Positions 13,743 to 26,720 of a DNA stretch of 64,000 bases are shown in pieces. The notes beneath the pieces were generated by a model that did no database searches, was not told where the DNA came from, and saw only the letters and a list, made by a program, of their open reading frames with translations. Location of the stretch: the NCBI GenBank assembly GCA_026261815.1, contig JAMPIT010000258.1, positions 17,378,501 through 17,442,500 of the forward strand, given 5' to 3'. Every line of letters starts with the position of its first letter. Position 1 is the first letter of the stretch. This DNA comes from Monarcha castaneiventris obscurior (Eukaryota; Chordata; Aves; Passeriformes; Monarchidae). Both the position numbers and the translations under genes were made by a program.

Positions 13743-13747
13743 GGCTG

Positions 13748-16700
13748 TCACCTGCCTGTGACCTTTCCACTGACAGGGCTGGAGCAGAGCACGCTCTGGA
13801 GCCTTCACGTCGCCTTCTGTGACCAGGTATCACATTGGCTACTCCAGCAAAGTTCACCTTGTTCTTGGGAAAAGGGTTTGAAGGGAAGGGAGTTTCCCCT
13901 ACTATTCTAAAACCAATCCCAATATACTCCTCAACCTATGGCTGGTATGATATAAACAAATACAATATAGAATCGGAGATAGGTATTTGAAGAAGAAATA
14001 CTGAGATAGGCTGAAAATGTTAATTCCAAAATTCTGAAACAAACTAGAATAAGACTCTGGGATCAGTTTGGTGGGAAATGTTTCCAACAAAGTCAGGGTG
14101 GCATATAACTTGGGAACAGGCAATACAGTATCTCACTGTAAAAGGGAGGGAGAGGACAGAAATTATTCATGTCTGAAAAGTCCCTGAATTTGAACTGACT
14201 TGTCTGCAATATTTAAAGCAAATAGTGAAGTGTTGAATAATCAGAGTAGTCAAGATTATATTTGATTAGCTGGGCTTTCCTCAAAAAAACCTTGATTTTC
14301 TAGGAAAACACAATGTGTCACACAATGTGACTGAAGTGAACATTAATAAAGCACATTATATGGTGCTACTCAGAAATTTATTAATTAAGTTGGGAAAGTT
14401 GGTATTTTTTATAAGGATTAGAGTACAGGCAAAGAACTCAGTAAAAGTAGTAAGGTACTGAATGACTTTTAATTGTGAATCCAAAGTAGTCATTAATGAC
14501 CTGACACAAACGTTACCACTGCTCTATTGACAAAAAAAGATTAGACAATATCATTAATATAATGCAGAAAAAATTGTTGATTCTAAGAAATTGAGGCATG
14601 AGATGGAATGAAATTCTACAAGACAAACTATAACATCAGATTTCTGAAGAATAAAAACTATGTAGCTTTAAAGCAAACCTTAGAGCACTTTAGTCCTTAT
14701 TCTAACATTTGCTCCACTTTTCTAATAGCACACCTGCAACTTGTTATTTTACTGAAATATAGCAAATTCAAAGAGAGCAAATGAAAATATCCTCAAAATA
14801 TTGGCACGATGTTCACTGTGACATTGCATTTTGTGTTCAAAAGGCTGATGAATAATCTAGAATTTTTGGAGAACCTTATGGTTAGTTTGGATTATTATGC
14901 AAAAGTTTGGAAGATGAGTTAAATTTTTTTGAATCAGTGAGGTACTGCTTATGTGACCACAACTGAATCAAACAAACTTTCAGTCTAAGCCTTGCTGCTG
15001 TGAGTGGGAGCAAGTGGGAGCAATACTCCCTTCTACAACTTCCAAAGAAAAACTATTATTACTTTAAATTACATTTGTAGACATCTACCCTTTTCTCTTT
15101 CCTCCTTCTCCAGACTTCTGTTGCTCATTTTAACCTTCTCTTCTGAGATTTCTATTACTACTTTGCTTCCCTCCTTCACCCAGTGTAGGAGTCAGTGCTC
15201 CGCATTCCCTAAGGTACTACATAATTCAGGCATGTGATCTTTTCCTCACAGATATTCTCTTCCCAGAGCAGAGAGAGCACAGGCTAAGGTTGTGCTACAT
15301 TTCTACACAAGTCTTATTTCCATTATGAACAAAAGCTTCAGTTTTTCTTAACAAGAAGATCTTGGAAAAAGTAGAGACATATGTTTACTAAAGTGTGAAG
15401 GTCAGTCCCCCTGTAACTGGAACAAGTCCTTTAAGCTGTGAGATGGCACAGAAGATGAGCCTGTTGAGCACCCATTTGAGAAACAGCAATTTCAGTGATG
15501 CCTGAAGTAAACTTTGTAAAATGTGCCTGTAAGAGCTACTCAGTACTTGCATGTCTTGATCTCTTGCCTGCTTTTAGCAATTTTATTTACCCTCCTTTTC
15601 TGCCTGACTGCAGGGCTTCTTGGGCTGGAAGGTATTTGAACAATACAGTCCAGACAACACAACTGCTCTGCTTCTCCTTTACCCAGGCAGTCATGTGAGT
15701 CAAGCCCTATGATTTACAATTCCAGATTACAAAAGGAAACATATAACAAGTTTAAAATTTAGGGCACAGGTGTTTCTGAAGGTCAAATATTTGGCATGAC
15801 TAAGTTTAGGAAAATAATTAGGAGGATTAAGTTTATTTTTGCTTAGTTATACACAACTATTAGAGGTTGGTCCATAGAGTATTTGGTTACTTCTGCTGCC
15901 TGTTTATGCTATTCCCACCAAGTTAGTGTGGAATAAACTAGCGTGTGAACATTCAGCACATTAACTAAGCTTTGATAATAACAAGGATACATGTCTTTAC
16001 TTGTGGCAAAAACTCACTCTCATTTCAGATAACAGGGCAATTGGCAGCTGAGTTTTGACTTGGAATGATGTAATTTGGATGACTATTTACTTAATATTTA
16101 AACTGTGTATCTTCTATTTATATGTTCTGCATTAAGATGGACTGTGTGGGTTCATTCTTGCTGAGCTGGAGTGAAGAATCCTGCTCTACCTTATAAACTG
16201 TGCCTTAGCTGGCAGGCAGAGAGGATGAGCTTTCAGCTGTGGCTTAGGGTGTAGCTCTATGTAGGAAGGAACAGAGAATTTTCTCACGTTGTTTAGAGAC
16301 ATGCAACTTAATCCCTTAAGGCTGAAGACTAATATTTTTCTTCCTTCTGCTAGAATGTGATAAAACTTTGCTATTTATGTTTTCCTACGAAAGTAAAAAA
16401 TAATTTCTTTTCTGTACAAAAAAAAGGAAAAAGTTTTTCTGTGAATCTCTGTATTTATAGATACACATCTACACATGCACGCATATGTTTATTTATATAC
16501 CTATAGAAACTTCCACTATTTTTTTCTAAAACTTGTAAAACTCTGGCCTGTATAGCATTAAGGCAACTATCTTGATGGGTATCACATTTGTACAGTTATA
16601 TCCATCAGATCCCCCAATAAATTCAGTTTAAAATTTTAAATTCCATTGGACATGAGCTAGACTAAAAAGTCCTGAAAGCAGTAAGACATAATATTAATAC

Positions 16701-18244
16701 ATTAGTAGCAAAAATTATTATTAGCATATCTTAGTAGCAATATGTGATGTTAGTAAGTAGTAGCGTTAGTAATAACATGTAGTAGCAACAGCCTTTCTTA
16801 AAAAAAAAAGTACACTACTAGCAGCTTCTTTCTACATATGTTCATGAAGAAGAGCTTCATATTTCTTTAAAACTTTACTATATTCTTAAGATTCTTCAGA
16901 GGTCTGTTCTTTGCCTGTTCCTCTACTATTATTTATCCTATTCTTATTTAATAAAAGCCCACTTTTTCACATTTCTGAATTTTAATCCTTAAATTACACA
17001 TTTTGTTACCTATTCTACAATATGATAGGAACTTACCTCTTCCTGCTTGTTCCATGCAACCAAGAGGTTCACTGTGTTAATAACCTTGTTTCCCTGGCCT
17101 TCTTTGTTCCTCTCATTCTATACTATCTTTGCTAAAGACCATCTGGATGATCCCAAAGGTATCCTCCAGTCTTTTTTTTAATGATTCTGTGACCTATAAT
17201 CAACACTGAGAACTAAAGTATCTCTTGATTTCCTCAATGAAATCTAAAGGTCCACCACTTCTGTGCCTTCTGTACAGTTCCACTGCATTCTCTATTTCTT
17301 ATCACTATACAAGCATCAGCTTTTCACAGCTCACACATTTCTTTGTTGCTTCCTACTCTCTTACCAGCGCATTTTCCTTCTGTGATGCTTTGAGAGAGGA
17401 AGAAGGCAACTAGATCCAATCTCTTGGAAGATTTTTTGCATTCAAAGATTATGGATCGTAACCAACACCTCAGTTATGACAGCCACTGGAAGCCAGTGCT
17501 TGCACTAGTAAAACACCCTTTCACAGAAAGTGTTGCTAAGTAAAGCAGATGGATTCTGCATGTGTGTCTTCTGGAACAGTCCAGAATAAGTTTGCCCCAG
17601 AAGTGGTCTAAAATTGCCCAAGGAGCTTGAATTAAGGCTGAATCAGGATGCAACCTTGATTTATATGGCTTCATATGGTTTTTATCACAGTGTTGCTGCC
17701 TCATTCAGTGAGCAGACAGCTATTTAATGTTCATTTGTAATACTGCATTCATTTGTAATCAGTCTAGCAACAGACCTAATGAATACCATCAAAATATGAG
17801 GCAAAATCTAAAAATATATTACAATGCTAGTTATTTTTAAAAACACTATGTTTAAAGAAATCTCCACCAAACTGCAACCACTTAACAGCATAGCACTTCT
17901 GCAAATACTTCTGCTTCTCAGTAGCACACACTTCTGCAAATACCTTTCTGGTACACTTCATGATAAACATTCTGAAAACAGGGAAAAATGCAATTACAGG
18001 CCAAGTTTGAATGTGTTAGATAACTTGCACTGGGGCAGCATCCTACAATGATTCTGTCAGAGAAATAAAGTAGTTCAGATCATCTTATTAGCGTTTATCT
18101 GCCTTAGCCATAGAACTGTCATTCTTTCCATCATTGCCTGCCTCATATGCTGTGTCTCAAAACTTTTGTAATATGTGGCAGAGCAGGCCTGTAAGCAACA
18201 GCCTCCTTACCTATTCCATCAGAATCCAGCACAGGTTCATGCCA
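13748..18244. other. Intergenic sequence, no gene recognised
   Basis: The first 90 bp continue the GC-rich patch flanking the LTR. The rest is AT-rich with only short unrecognisable open frames. An irregular stretch rich in AGTAG and TAGTAA words lies near 16680-16800, and a 15-bp direct repeat (CACTTCTGCAAATAC) occurs twice near 17894 and 17929. Confidence 0.7.
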
Positions 18245-18715
18245 GGAGGGAACTGGGGTTGTTTAGTCTGGGAAAAAGAAGGCTGAGAAGAGACCTTACT
18301 GCTCCCTACTACTGCCTGAAAGGAGGTTGTAGCAAGGTGCATGTTGGTCTCTCCTCCCAAATAACAAGTGATAGGTTGAGAGGAAATGGCCTCAAATTTC
18401 ACCAGGTGAGGTTTAGATTGGATAATATAAAAAACTTCTTGACTGAAAGGGCTGTCAAGCATCAGAACAGGCTGCCCAGAGAAGTGGTTAAGTTACCATT
18501 TCTGCAGGTATATAAAAGATTATAAAATATATATGTGTGTATATATATATATATACATATACTATGTATAAAATATTATAAAATGTGGCTCTTAGGGACA
18601 TAGTTTAGTGGTGGACTTGGCAGTGCTGGGTTAATGATTGGACTTGATCTTACAGGTCTTTTCCAGTCTAAATGGAAATGGATTGGAAATAGAAATCCTA
18701 AATGGATTCTAAGAA
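18245..18715 (+). mobile_element. CR1 LINE, 5'-truncated 3' end
   Basis: Several blocks match what I know of the avian CR1 3' region: GGGGTTGTTTAGTCTGG near 18255, the segment containing CTGAAAGGAGGTTGTAG near 18315, AACAGGCTGCCCAGAGAAGTGG near 18465, TTTAGTGGTGGACTTGGCAG near 18603, and GGTCTTTTCCAGTCTAAATGG near 18655. The copy is truncated at its 5' end, as most CR1 copies are, and its reverse-transcriptase frame is not intact. It ends in a degenerate form of the ATTCTA tail repeats. Between about 18509 and 18583 it is interrupted by an AT/GT microsatellite. The subfamily was not determined. Confidence 0.92.
18509..18583. repeat. AT-rich microsatellite inside the CR1 copy
   Basis: A (TG)n-(TA)n run with imperfect flanking copies of a TATAAAA-TATTATAAAAT-like word separates the CR1 words GCAGGTAT and ATGTGGCTCTTAGGG, which are close together in CR1. 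The run is therefore an expansion that arose within the element. Confidence 0.8.
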
Positions 18716-21700
18716 CTGAACTCCCTGCCAAATAATTCTCCTACTACATTTTCCCCATCTCCTCTACCAAAAACTGGTAGCTCAGGTACCCCAGGCTTCT
18801 GGTCCAGCCCACTCCATCTCACACCTCATTAGATTTAAGTAGCCTGCTTTCAGCCTTTTTCTTCTCCAGTCAATTAGCTCTAAATCTCTCCTTTCAGTTT
18901 TGCTCGGGAGCTCTAAATGTCACCCTCTTGTTTTGCAACACATATCCACTCTGCTTTTCTTGTCTAATCATTTAATTCCCTCCCAATACCAGAATCATTG
19001 TCCAACCCATGTAATCTCCTTGTTCAACTGGTCTCTAGGTCCTCTTTCCACTGCCCTCCTAACCCAACACGGCTCAGATTCCTTTCCTAAATATCATCTT
19101 GCTAAGCCACTCCAGTTTCTGTACCCCTTCTTCACTGATTCCTTGTCAAGCCATTTCTTTCTCTTCTGCTCTCAGTCTTGCCTCATCCTAGTGCATTCCT
19201 TTCATTCCTAATGTGGTTTTATCTCCTTGCATTCAGATCAGGAGGATAATTCTGAAAGTCAAAAATGCTCAGTAACCTGAGCATTTCAGGTTCCCTGTGC
19301 TCAGTAACCATTTCAAGCTGCATTTTGGCATAAAACACCCATTGCAGGAAAAGCCTTGGAGCCTGCACAGTGCTTGATCAACAACAGACTGCTCGGTCTG
19401 TATTGAGAAAGGTTGCAGAGGCTTGGATAACACGACCTGTAAGGTTGGGCAATATGATCTGAGAGGAAACAGATGCTGCATAGTTGCTTTAGAGTGTGGT
19501 GCAGTTTGTTTAGCTGCAGGAGCTGTGAGGGACATGAACAAAACGAATTATGGCATCTCCAGCCCTGTTGGTAGCCTAAAGCCAAGAACTGTTACAGAAG
19601 GCATACAAATCTATTTCTGAAAAGCCATTAATTTGTCAGTGTGAAGGAACAAATTAAAAACTCAGTAACGCTACATGAATATCATATGTGACCTGTTATT
19701 AGCATGTAAGAGCAGACCATTAGGCTCCTACAATGTTCAGTGTCTCTGACATGGTTAATCAAAAGGGCTGCTATAATAATCACCAACTTGTGAAACAATG
19801 GGTGGAGACGACTTCAGTTTTAGAAATCCATTTCAAGTTATGACATTGCTCCTTCATCGTCTACCTTTCTTCAGCTGGTGAGTGTGTAGCAAAATGGTAA
19901 TTGAGCCTGAGTGTTACTAAATGCAAAGTATTGCATACAGAGAGAAATTGTAATTCTAATTAAATTATCAAAAAAAAATCTGAACTATATTGATACAAAA
20001 CAATGATTAAGAAATACTGTGTTTGCCAAGGACAGAATTTAATGTGTAACATGCACTTAACACTAAATAGTTTGAAAGTTCCTGTAATGAGAGGAAGTAG
20101 GAGACAAGTTTCCAGGAATATGCCAATCGGGAGAAGAGTTCTGTGGAGTGTAAAACTGGACCCTCACTACTGACACTAAGCAAATAGATCTGCACATAGA
20201 ATGTATTAAATTGGTTGTTCTGTTATATAGGCATCCTTTCTACATTACCAATGTGAAAACCTAATTATATTTGTTCAAAGAACACGTCATCATAATAGGT
20301 ATTGGTGGTCACAACTCCTGGAAAACAGAAAAATGGGTCTGATGAAGTTATTATGGTTTAAACTTAGTGTCTGATACCTTATGACCAAATAAAAGGGAGG
20401 GATATTATTCCCTTTTTGAACAATTTTGCCAATTTAAGCTCCATCACCTGAAATAAGAAGGAACTGTGACATAAACAGTGATCACACAGCTTTCCAAAAG
20501 ATATGTCTTTCATAAGTTAGTCTCTGCCAAATTCAATTCTGTTGCAAACCATGGTGTTAGAATACAATGATCTAAAAGCTTGTTACATTCTCTTAAGATA
20601 TTGAAAAAAATTATTTTCCCATTGCTTCCTTCTGGAAAATCATTGGATCACACTGGCATGACATCTTGTATTAAATAAATTGATATTTAAGCTGAGACAG
20701 AAAATTCATGCAAACTTTCAGTTTGCATCATTATAAATCAGCAAATACATTAACCAACAAAGATATAAACAGCTGAGAAGCACTATTTATAAGGGAATTA
20801 TGAGGCAATCTCAATAAAAGAATTAGAACTCTACCTAGGAAAGTTATTAGTTGTAAACATATTTAAATGCCTTTCTTTAAATTACTCAATTCAGATATCA
20901 AACTTGACAGGTTGACTTAGCAAAGATCCATGATAGTGTTCATGAATGCCTTTCCCATAAAATGTTCCTTAAAAATTTCTTTCAGTTTTCTTACTTTTTG
21001 ATGAAAAATGGAACATTTTCTTAACCAAGCATTATTCGAGGTATGATAGGAAGTTAACATCAATGACTTCTGGTCTTCTATTTATTATGTAGCTAATGAA
21101 ACATAAAACAGTACAATATTTGAGATAAGCTTGAAATAAATATTGAGCAGTGAAATACCTTCGCTTGCAGATCACCAAAATCTATCAAGATCAAACTGAG
21201 CTCTGATCCACTTCAGAACAAGCTAAACAGGAACATCTAGTTTCAATTACCATTTTTCTACCCACTCACCTAGACCTAACAAGGTAGGCAAGTGGAGCTC
21301 AAAATTATAACTGAAACTGACTGTTCATAAATGCAGAGTATGGTATTTCAGAGGAAAATCTAATTCTGTATTTTACACAGATTGTCCAATTAAACTAACA
21401 AAAGGAGTATCAGCATTCTAAGCATCAATGCTAACATCTCAGTAGAGATATCTTTCTGTAAATGTCAAAGTCAGAAACCAATTAACAACAAAAGCAAGTA
21501 AAAACAGTAAGGAAAATAAAACTGAGTTCTTAGTACAAATCAGGTGTTTTCTCTCACCTTAAATACCAGTGTGTTTTCTGGACCAGCAGAATATGAGTGA
21601 TTATGCCTACTGACAAGAAAAATTAGAATGGATGTCAAACACCATACTTTAGAATGAAATCAGTGTGTGAGTGCTTGAAATTATAGTAAAATCCACTAAG

Positions 21701-24700
21701 AAAGCAGATATGTGGAGTCTATACTGTCTCTAAGAGCATCAGATACTATCAATATACAGAGAGAAGGCTAGAGAATTTCTGAGTCTGGTATAATAACAGT
21801 AATTCCAGTGTATTTTCACATTTTCATCCAGAGTTATAAATTTATGAGCTCTGCTTATAAAAAGCAATCTGTTGTCTTGTATATTGGAAAGGCAGGAGGT
21901 ATTAAATAGAGGCAAGAGTTGCTTGCACAGAGGCTAGATCACAGTCACATCAAAAAACCCATGTATATAAAGCAAAAATACAGACAGAAAACAAGGAATT
22001 GCACGAAGTAGACTTGTGTGTAGCAATTAAGCACTTGTGGGTTATGGTGTCAGTTAATAAAGATTAGGAAAAGTACCTCTATCAGTGGGAAAGTGAAGCA
22101 GTAACAGCACAGAAAGTCTGCAAGGATCAATACATTTAAAAACCAATGCTCTGTACATCTAAGCATTTTTTTCTATACACCCCTTATCTTCTTCTGCCCA
22201 TGCTGCTCCCAAATTTGCTTACTGCTCAGAAAGACTACCTTCTCACTTCTAAAGTTCCTGTAACACCCCAATCATCTGAGGGGCACGCAGGAACTGGATA
22301 AGAAAAGGCCAAGAATAAGAAAACAGGAGGAACAAAGAAAAAGCTTGTTCAGTAGATCAAAGAAAGTTTTATGTCCATTTCAATTTCACCCTGTAGGCCC
22401 CACTCTGAAGATCAAACCTGCATTATAATCAGCATATGGAGGTGGAGGCTTATGGGTTTTGAGTGGTTGATACCAGATCTACACTGCTTCACCTGCGCTG
22501 GAGTTGGAACTTTTACGAAGTGACTAAACATATAATGATACCATTTGGCAGATATAAGTTGTATTATTAAGGTTTAATAAGATAATTGAGAATAATCTGT
22601 ATCATTATTCATATACACACATTTACACATATGTGCACTGATATAATGTAGCTCAACTTCAGATGTAGAACTTCCTTCTCTGAAAAATCAAGGAACAAAC
22701 TTAATACTCCAATGTAGCACTCCAGCAGAAGGACAAAACCTTATCACTTAATGCTGATGACTGCATTAACAGAAAGGTTCATTAATATCCCTGCAAACCG
22801 TGCCAGATTCTACAATTAAGAGATACATCGAAGAGATAACACAGATTTCACAAAAGACACCACATCAATCCTTGGAACTTTCCTTCTTGCTCCACTAGTT
22901 ATTAAGTTTTTAATACCATTGTACTTTACTTAAAATTAAACAAATGAACAATCTACTGGATTTATATAGACTTGAAAATTATGCAAAGGTAAGTCTGCAG
23001 AATGGATTCCAGCACTACACAAATCACCTTCAAACTTAACTAACATACATGATACAGTTTGCATCTTACACCTTACCTCAACTTACATAAATTAATCTCA
23101 TTCTTCTGCCACCTTTCACAACATCTGTAAATTGCACTCCACGATATTTATATAAGTTACATTGGACCTACAATAAACAACATGATTTTTCATTTAATTA
23201 TTAGATGACATGTTGTTCTCAGAATGTAGCTGGGTGTTGTATGCCAAGTGCCAACAGCAAATAATACAGGTTCTTCCTGTTCTGGGACACACCAAATAGG
23301 AGCATCTTCTTACTTGTTAACCTACACTCCATTAAAAAAAAATGTATTCAAACAACTATCAGTGGGACAAATACTCACTCCATAACAATTTCTTTTATTT
23401 CTGACTTTGACTCCTTAAAACTCAAGTGTCTAAAATCAAGAGTGGCTGAGGACACAAACTGAAAGTCTGAAGAGTTTAGCAATTTTATTACTGCTTATTA
23501 TTATTAGGCTTTGTTTTTTAAATTGGGAAATGGAAGAACTGCTCAGGCAGATACGACTGCCAAGCACCTCAGACACAGGAGCCCAGCCTCACACTTGCTT
23601 GTTATGAGGTCTCCTGATGTCCATCATAGGGATTTAAGGCTTTAATAGTAAATGTGTTTTTCTTCCCACAAGCTTCAGTCTCCCAGAGTGCACTTTCTCA
23701 TTTAAATAGCTTGCTTGCTATGGATGTTCCTGCTCACCTAGTAAGAAGTTTGAACCATACCAGGGACTGTATTAAAAGGATGGTTGTTAATTCAACCTTG
23801 CTTTATCAGAGAACCCACACACAGTACTACTAATACAGGTAACAGAACTGCTACTCTTTGTTTCTTCCAAGCTACCTTTCCCCCTCTAGCTTTTACATGT
23901 GAGATACATTTGAACTAATGTTGCTCTTATTTGTTACCGTGGAAAACCCTCACAGTTGACTTGTACCAAGAAAGCAATATGGTCGCAATGTATAAAGTAT
24001 TGAAATGCAGCAGATCTCAAATAGAAGGGAAAAAAAGGAGCTTTTGTCACAAAAGCATTTAATCAGTGTGGGTGATTTTATCAAGGATATGCTTAGCCAT
24101 GAGTGCTGTTGGAAACTGATGAAATAATGGATCAATAAAAATCTCATGTTTTGAACTAAGTGCCCATTTATCAATCATGCTCACAAAGTTATTCTGAAAA
24201 AAGAGCAGCTTTCAGGAGTTGAGGCAGTAGAAGACAAAGTGGAGGACTGGATGCATGAGACAAGTTTCTCAGAAGATGACAGGCTTGTGTGAAATTATTT
24301 AAGGAAAATTTAGAAGATAAATAAGATATGTACTAGGTCATGGTATTGGCTAGTGTCAGAAAGTGGGATAAGGACACTGAGCAGACAAACAGCAGAACAC
24401 AAGTCATGCAGACATGCAAACAACAAAGGTCAGCACGGCCCAAACTGATGGACAGTTCATGGAAACAAAGTTAGGCTGTACTAGATAGTAACTTCTGTGG
24501 AAGGGTACAACCAACCTAAGCTTAAAGAGGGAAGAGGAATTGTAAAGAAAAGTGTGCAGTATCACAACTCTCTTGGTCTCTATGCTGATACTGAGATTGA
24601 AAGTATCAGCAAAACCGTACTACAAAGATTCATAAACTTGAAAATTTGCAAACATTTTCCTTTTTGCAATGATTTTAATATAAGAAGTTTATTTTGATAA

Positions 24701-25929
24701 CAAAAGTACCTCTTTTTTAGGTTCTCATACTCACCTACTCTCGAAGTAACTTAGATTTTAAAAACCAAGATATTTTCATAAACATTCATCTTATAAAACA
24801 AAATGAATTTATTAATGCTGTGTGATCCTGCTATATATTTTTCTGAGGATCTGAAACAGTTAAAATAGTTTACAAGTCCTCCCACCCACATCAAAACCAC
24901 CAATATACAGCAGATATTTTAAAGCAGGGAGATTATTGATTTGTCTAAGGTCACAGAACAAGTGCCAGAGAACTAGGTTCAACAGTCCTGACTCTAATGC
25001 TCTAGAAAATGCTAACAATTTGATAGTTTGAGACTCCAGCTTTTACACCAAGACATAAACTTGCTTTAAAATGCCTGATGATACCAAGGATAGGGAAAGG
25101 GAGCAAGAAAGAAGAGTATACGTGGTGATTCAGAATGAAGAACCAGGAATTACCTCTCAAACTGCAGCTTCAGACCTGCTTTTCCAGGCAGACATACTTG
25201 GAAGAAACAGGAACACCTGATAGATGGACAGAACTATGCACACACTCTTGCGCTACAGTAAAAAAAGCACAACATTCACAGGAATTCAAATGTTTTCAAA
25301 AGCCGGTATGAAAACACTTTTCAAGACTAAAAATAGATACGTTGACTCCACCTGCATTTTGATTTAAGTTTGATCAGAGAAATTGTTTTGTCATTTCAGT
25401 GTTAACCATGGCACCAATATAGGCTTTCAGTGTATGACCAAGCAGTTCCTACAGAAAGTGCAGACACTTTATATACATTATCATATTCTGAGGGATATGA
25501 CCACAGGAGAAGATCCAGTATAAATACAGTTATGCTGGCATGGGTGTTTTCGCTGGTATAGCTCGACATGCCAATCTGTTATTAACTCTGATGGGAAAAG
25601 CACCTGTGCGAGTATAACTGGTTTTTGTGGGACAAGGCTGGCTGGTATCTCCTGCTGTACCTGGTGCGGCTCTACCCTTTATAGGGATTGTTTCCCTGTC
25701 CTCTCACGGATGACAGCTCATTCCACCCTCTGTCTGACAGCCAATCTTGGCAGCTCCTCTCATGGCACTAACCAAAAAAAAAAAAAAAAAGAAAAGACAG
25801 TCTAGCAAAACCTACATAAAAGTTTATCTGAAATTTTAAAATGCTTCAAAAATTATTAATTTCTTAAATTTTATTTTTACTTCGCCTTGTTACCACGTTC
25901 ACAAGCCATTCCTAGCACGCACTCAGGAA
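18716..25929. other. Intergenic sequence, no gene recognised
   Basis: AT-rich sequence without recognisable coding exons, RNA genes or clear interspersed repeats. A 12-bp word (TGCTCAGTAACC) occurs at 19266-19277 and 19298-19309; its first copy forms a 6-bp-stem hairpin with the following TGAGCA. A run of 17 A residues lies at 25774-25790, shortly before the ABCD3 CpG island. Confidence 0.65.
25774..25790. repeat. A17 homopolymer
   Basis: An uninterrupted run of 17 A residues about 150 bp upstream of the ABCD3 CpG island. No element body is recognisable 5' of it. Confidence 0.85.
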
Positions 25930-26720
25930 TCGCACCCCCACACAAAGAGCCCCGGGACAGTGGATGACCGGAGCCCGCTGGGCAGGAGGTGCCAAGCCGA
26001 GGGTGCCTGGGAAAATTAACCCGTGGGCCGCGGGGGAGGCCCGACCTCGGGGCGAGGGCAACCGGCGACAGGCCTGGCCCCGCCGGCGCGGGAGGAAACG
26101 CCCCTTCCCTTCCCTCCCCTCGCCTCCCCTTCCCTTGGGGCGGCGGCTCCGCCCGCGGCAGGGGCTGGCAGGGAGCGACAGTCACCGTGCCGGCCTTGCA
26201 CAACCCACTCCCGGCGCGGCGCGGCCCGTCCGGCCCTGCCCTGCCCTGCCGGCGGCGCGGGGCCGGGCGGCACCGCCCCCTCCCGGCATCCCTCGCTCGG
26301 CTGCTCGGCTCGGCTCGGCTGCGCTCGGTCGGCGGCTCCGCGCTGCTCTCGCCATGGCCGCCTACAGCAAGTTCCTCACCGCGCGGCACTCCGCCATCGC
26401 CGGGGCCGCCGCCGCCTGCGCGCTGCTCTGCCTGCTCGGCAAGCGGCGGGCGGCAGCGCAGCACGGGTGAGCGCGGGGCCGGGCCGGGCCGCGGGGCGGG
26501 GGGCCGGGCGAGCCGCGGGGTCGGCGCCGGGAGGCCGGAGCGGCGGGAGCTGGGCTCGCCCTCACGGCCCGGGGCCCGGCGGAGGGGCAGCCGCGTCCCT
26601 GTGCCGCACACAGCGCTCTGCCACCGCCGCCCTCTGCCCGGGACGCGGCTCCTGGGCACAGGGGTCAGGCTGCTCTCTTCGCCCTCCCCGGCGTGAGGTC
26701 CGTGCCCCTCTTGCCAGAAT
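25930..26720 (+). promoter_or_regulatory. ABCD3: ABCD3 CpG-island promoter and 5' UTR
   Basis: A sharply bounded CpG-rich island surrounds the ABCD3 start codon and first splice donor. It contains a polypyrimidine stretch of C/T runs at about 26101-26137, GC-box-like CCGCCC near 26150, and a pentamer-like GGCTC/CTCGG repeat at about 26290-26325 just before the ATG. I see no TATA box at a sensible spacing, as expected for a housekeeping CpG-island promoter with dispersed starts. The exact start site cannot be read. Long open frames on both strands in this interval, including one of 289 codons on the minus strand, are GC-driven artefacts. Confidence 0.85.
26354..26466 (+). CDS. ABCD3: ABCD3 exon 1 (residues 1-37, splits G38)
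   Basis: Starts [17 protein letters not shown], then an alanine/leucine-rich hydrophobic stretch (about residues 14-28) and a basic KRR cluster. This fits the PMP70 N-terminus that carries peroxisome targeting. The donor is GTGAGC at 26467. The hydrophobic stretch differs in composition from the human form as I recall it and is one residue longer. Confidence 0.97.

Noticed and set aside
18175..18525. 116-codon frame as a possible gene
   Set aside because: Most of it lies in the CR1 3' region, outside an intact reverse-transcriptase frame.
19266..19309. Hairpin and direct repeat TGCTCAGTAACC as a possible regulatory site
   Set aside because: The stem is only 6 bp and the repeat only two copies; this is within chance expectation for a window of this size.
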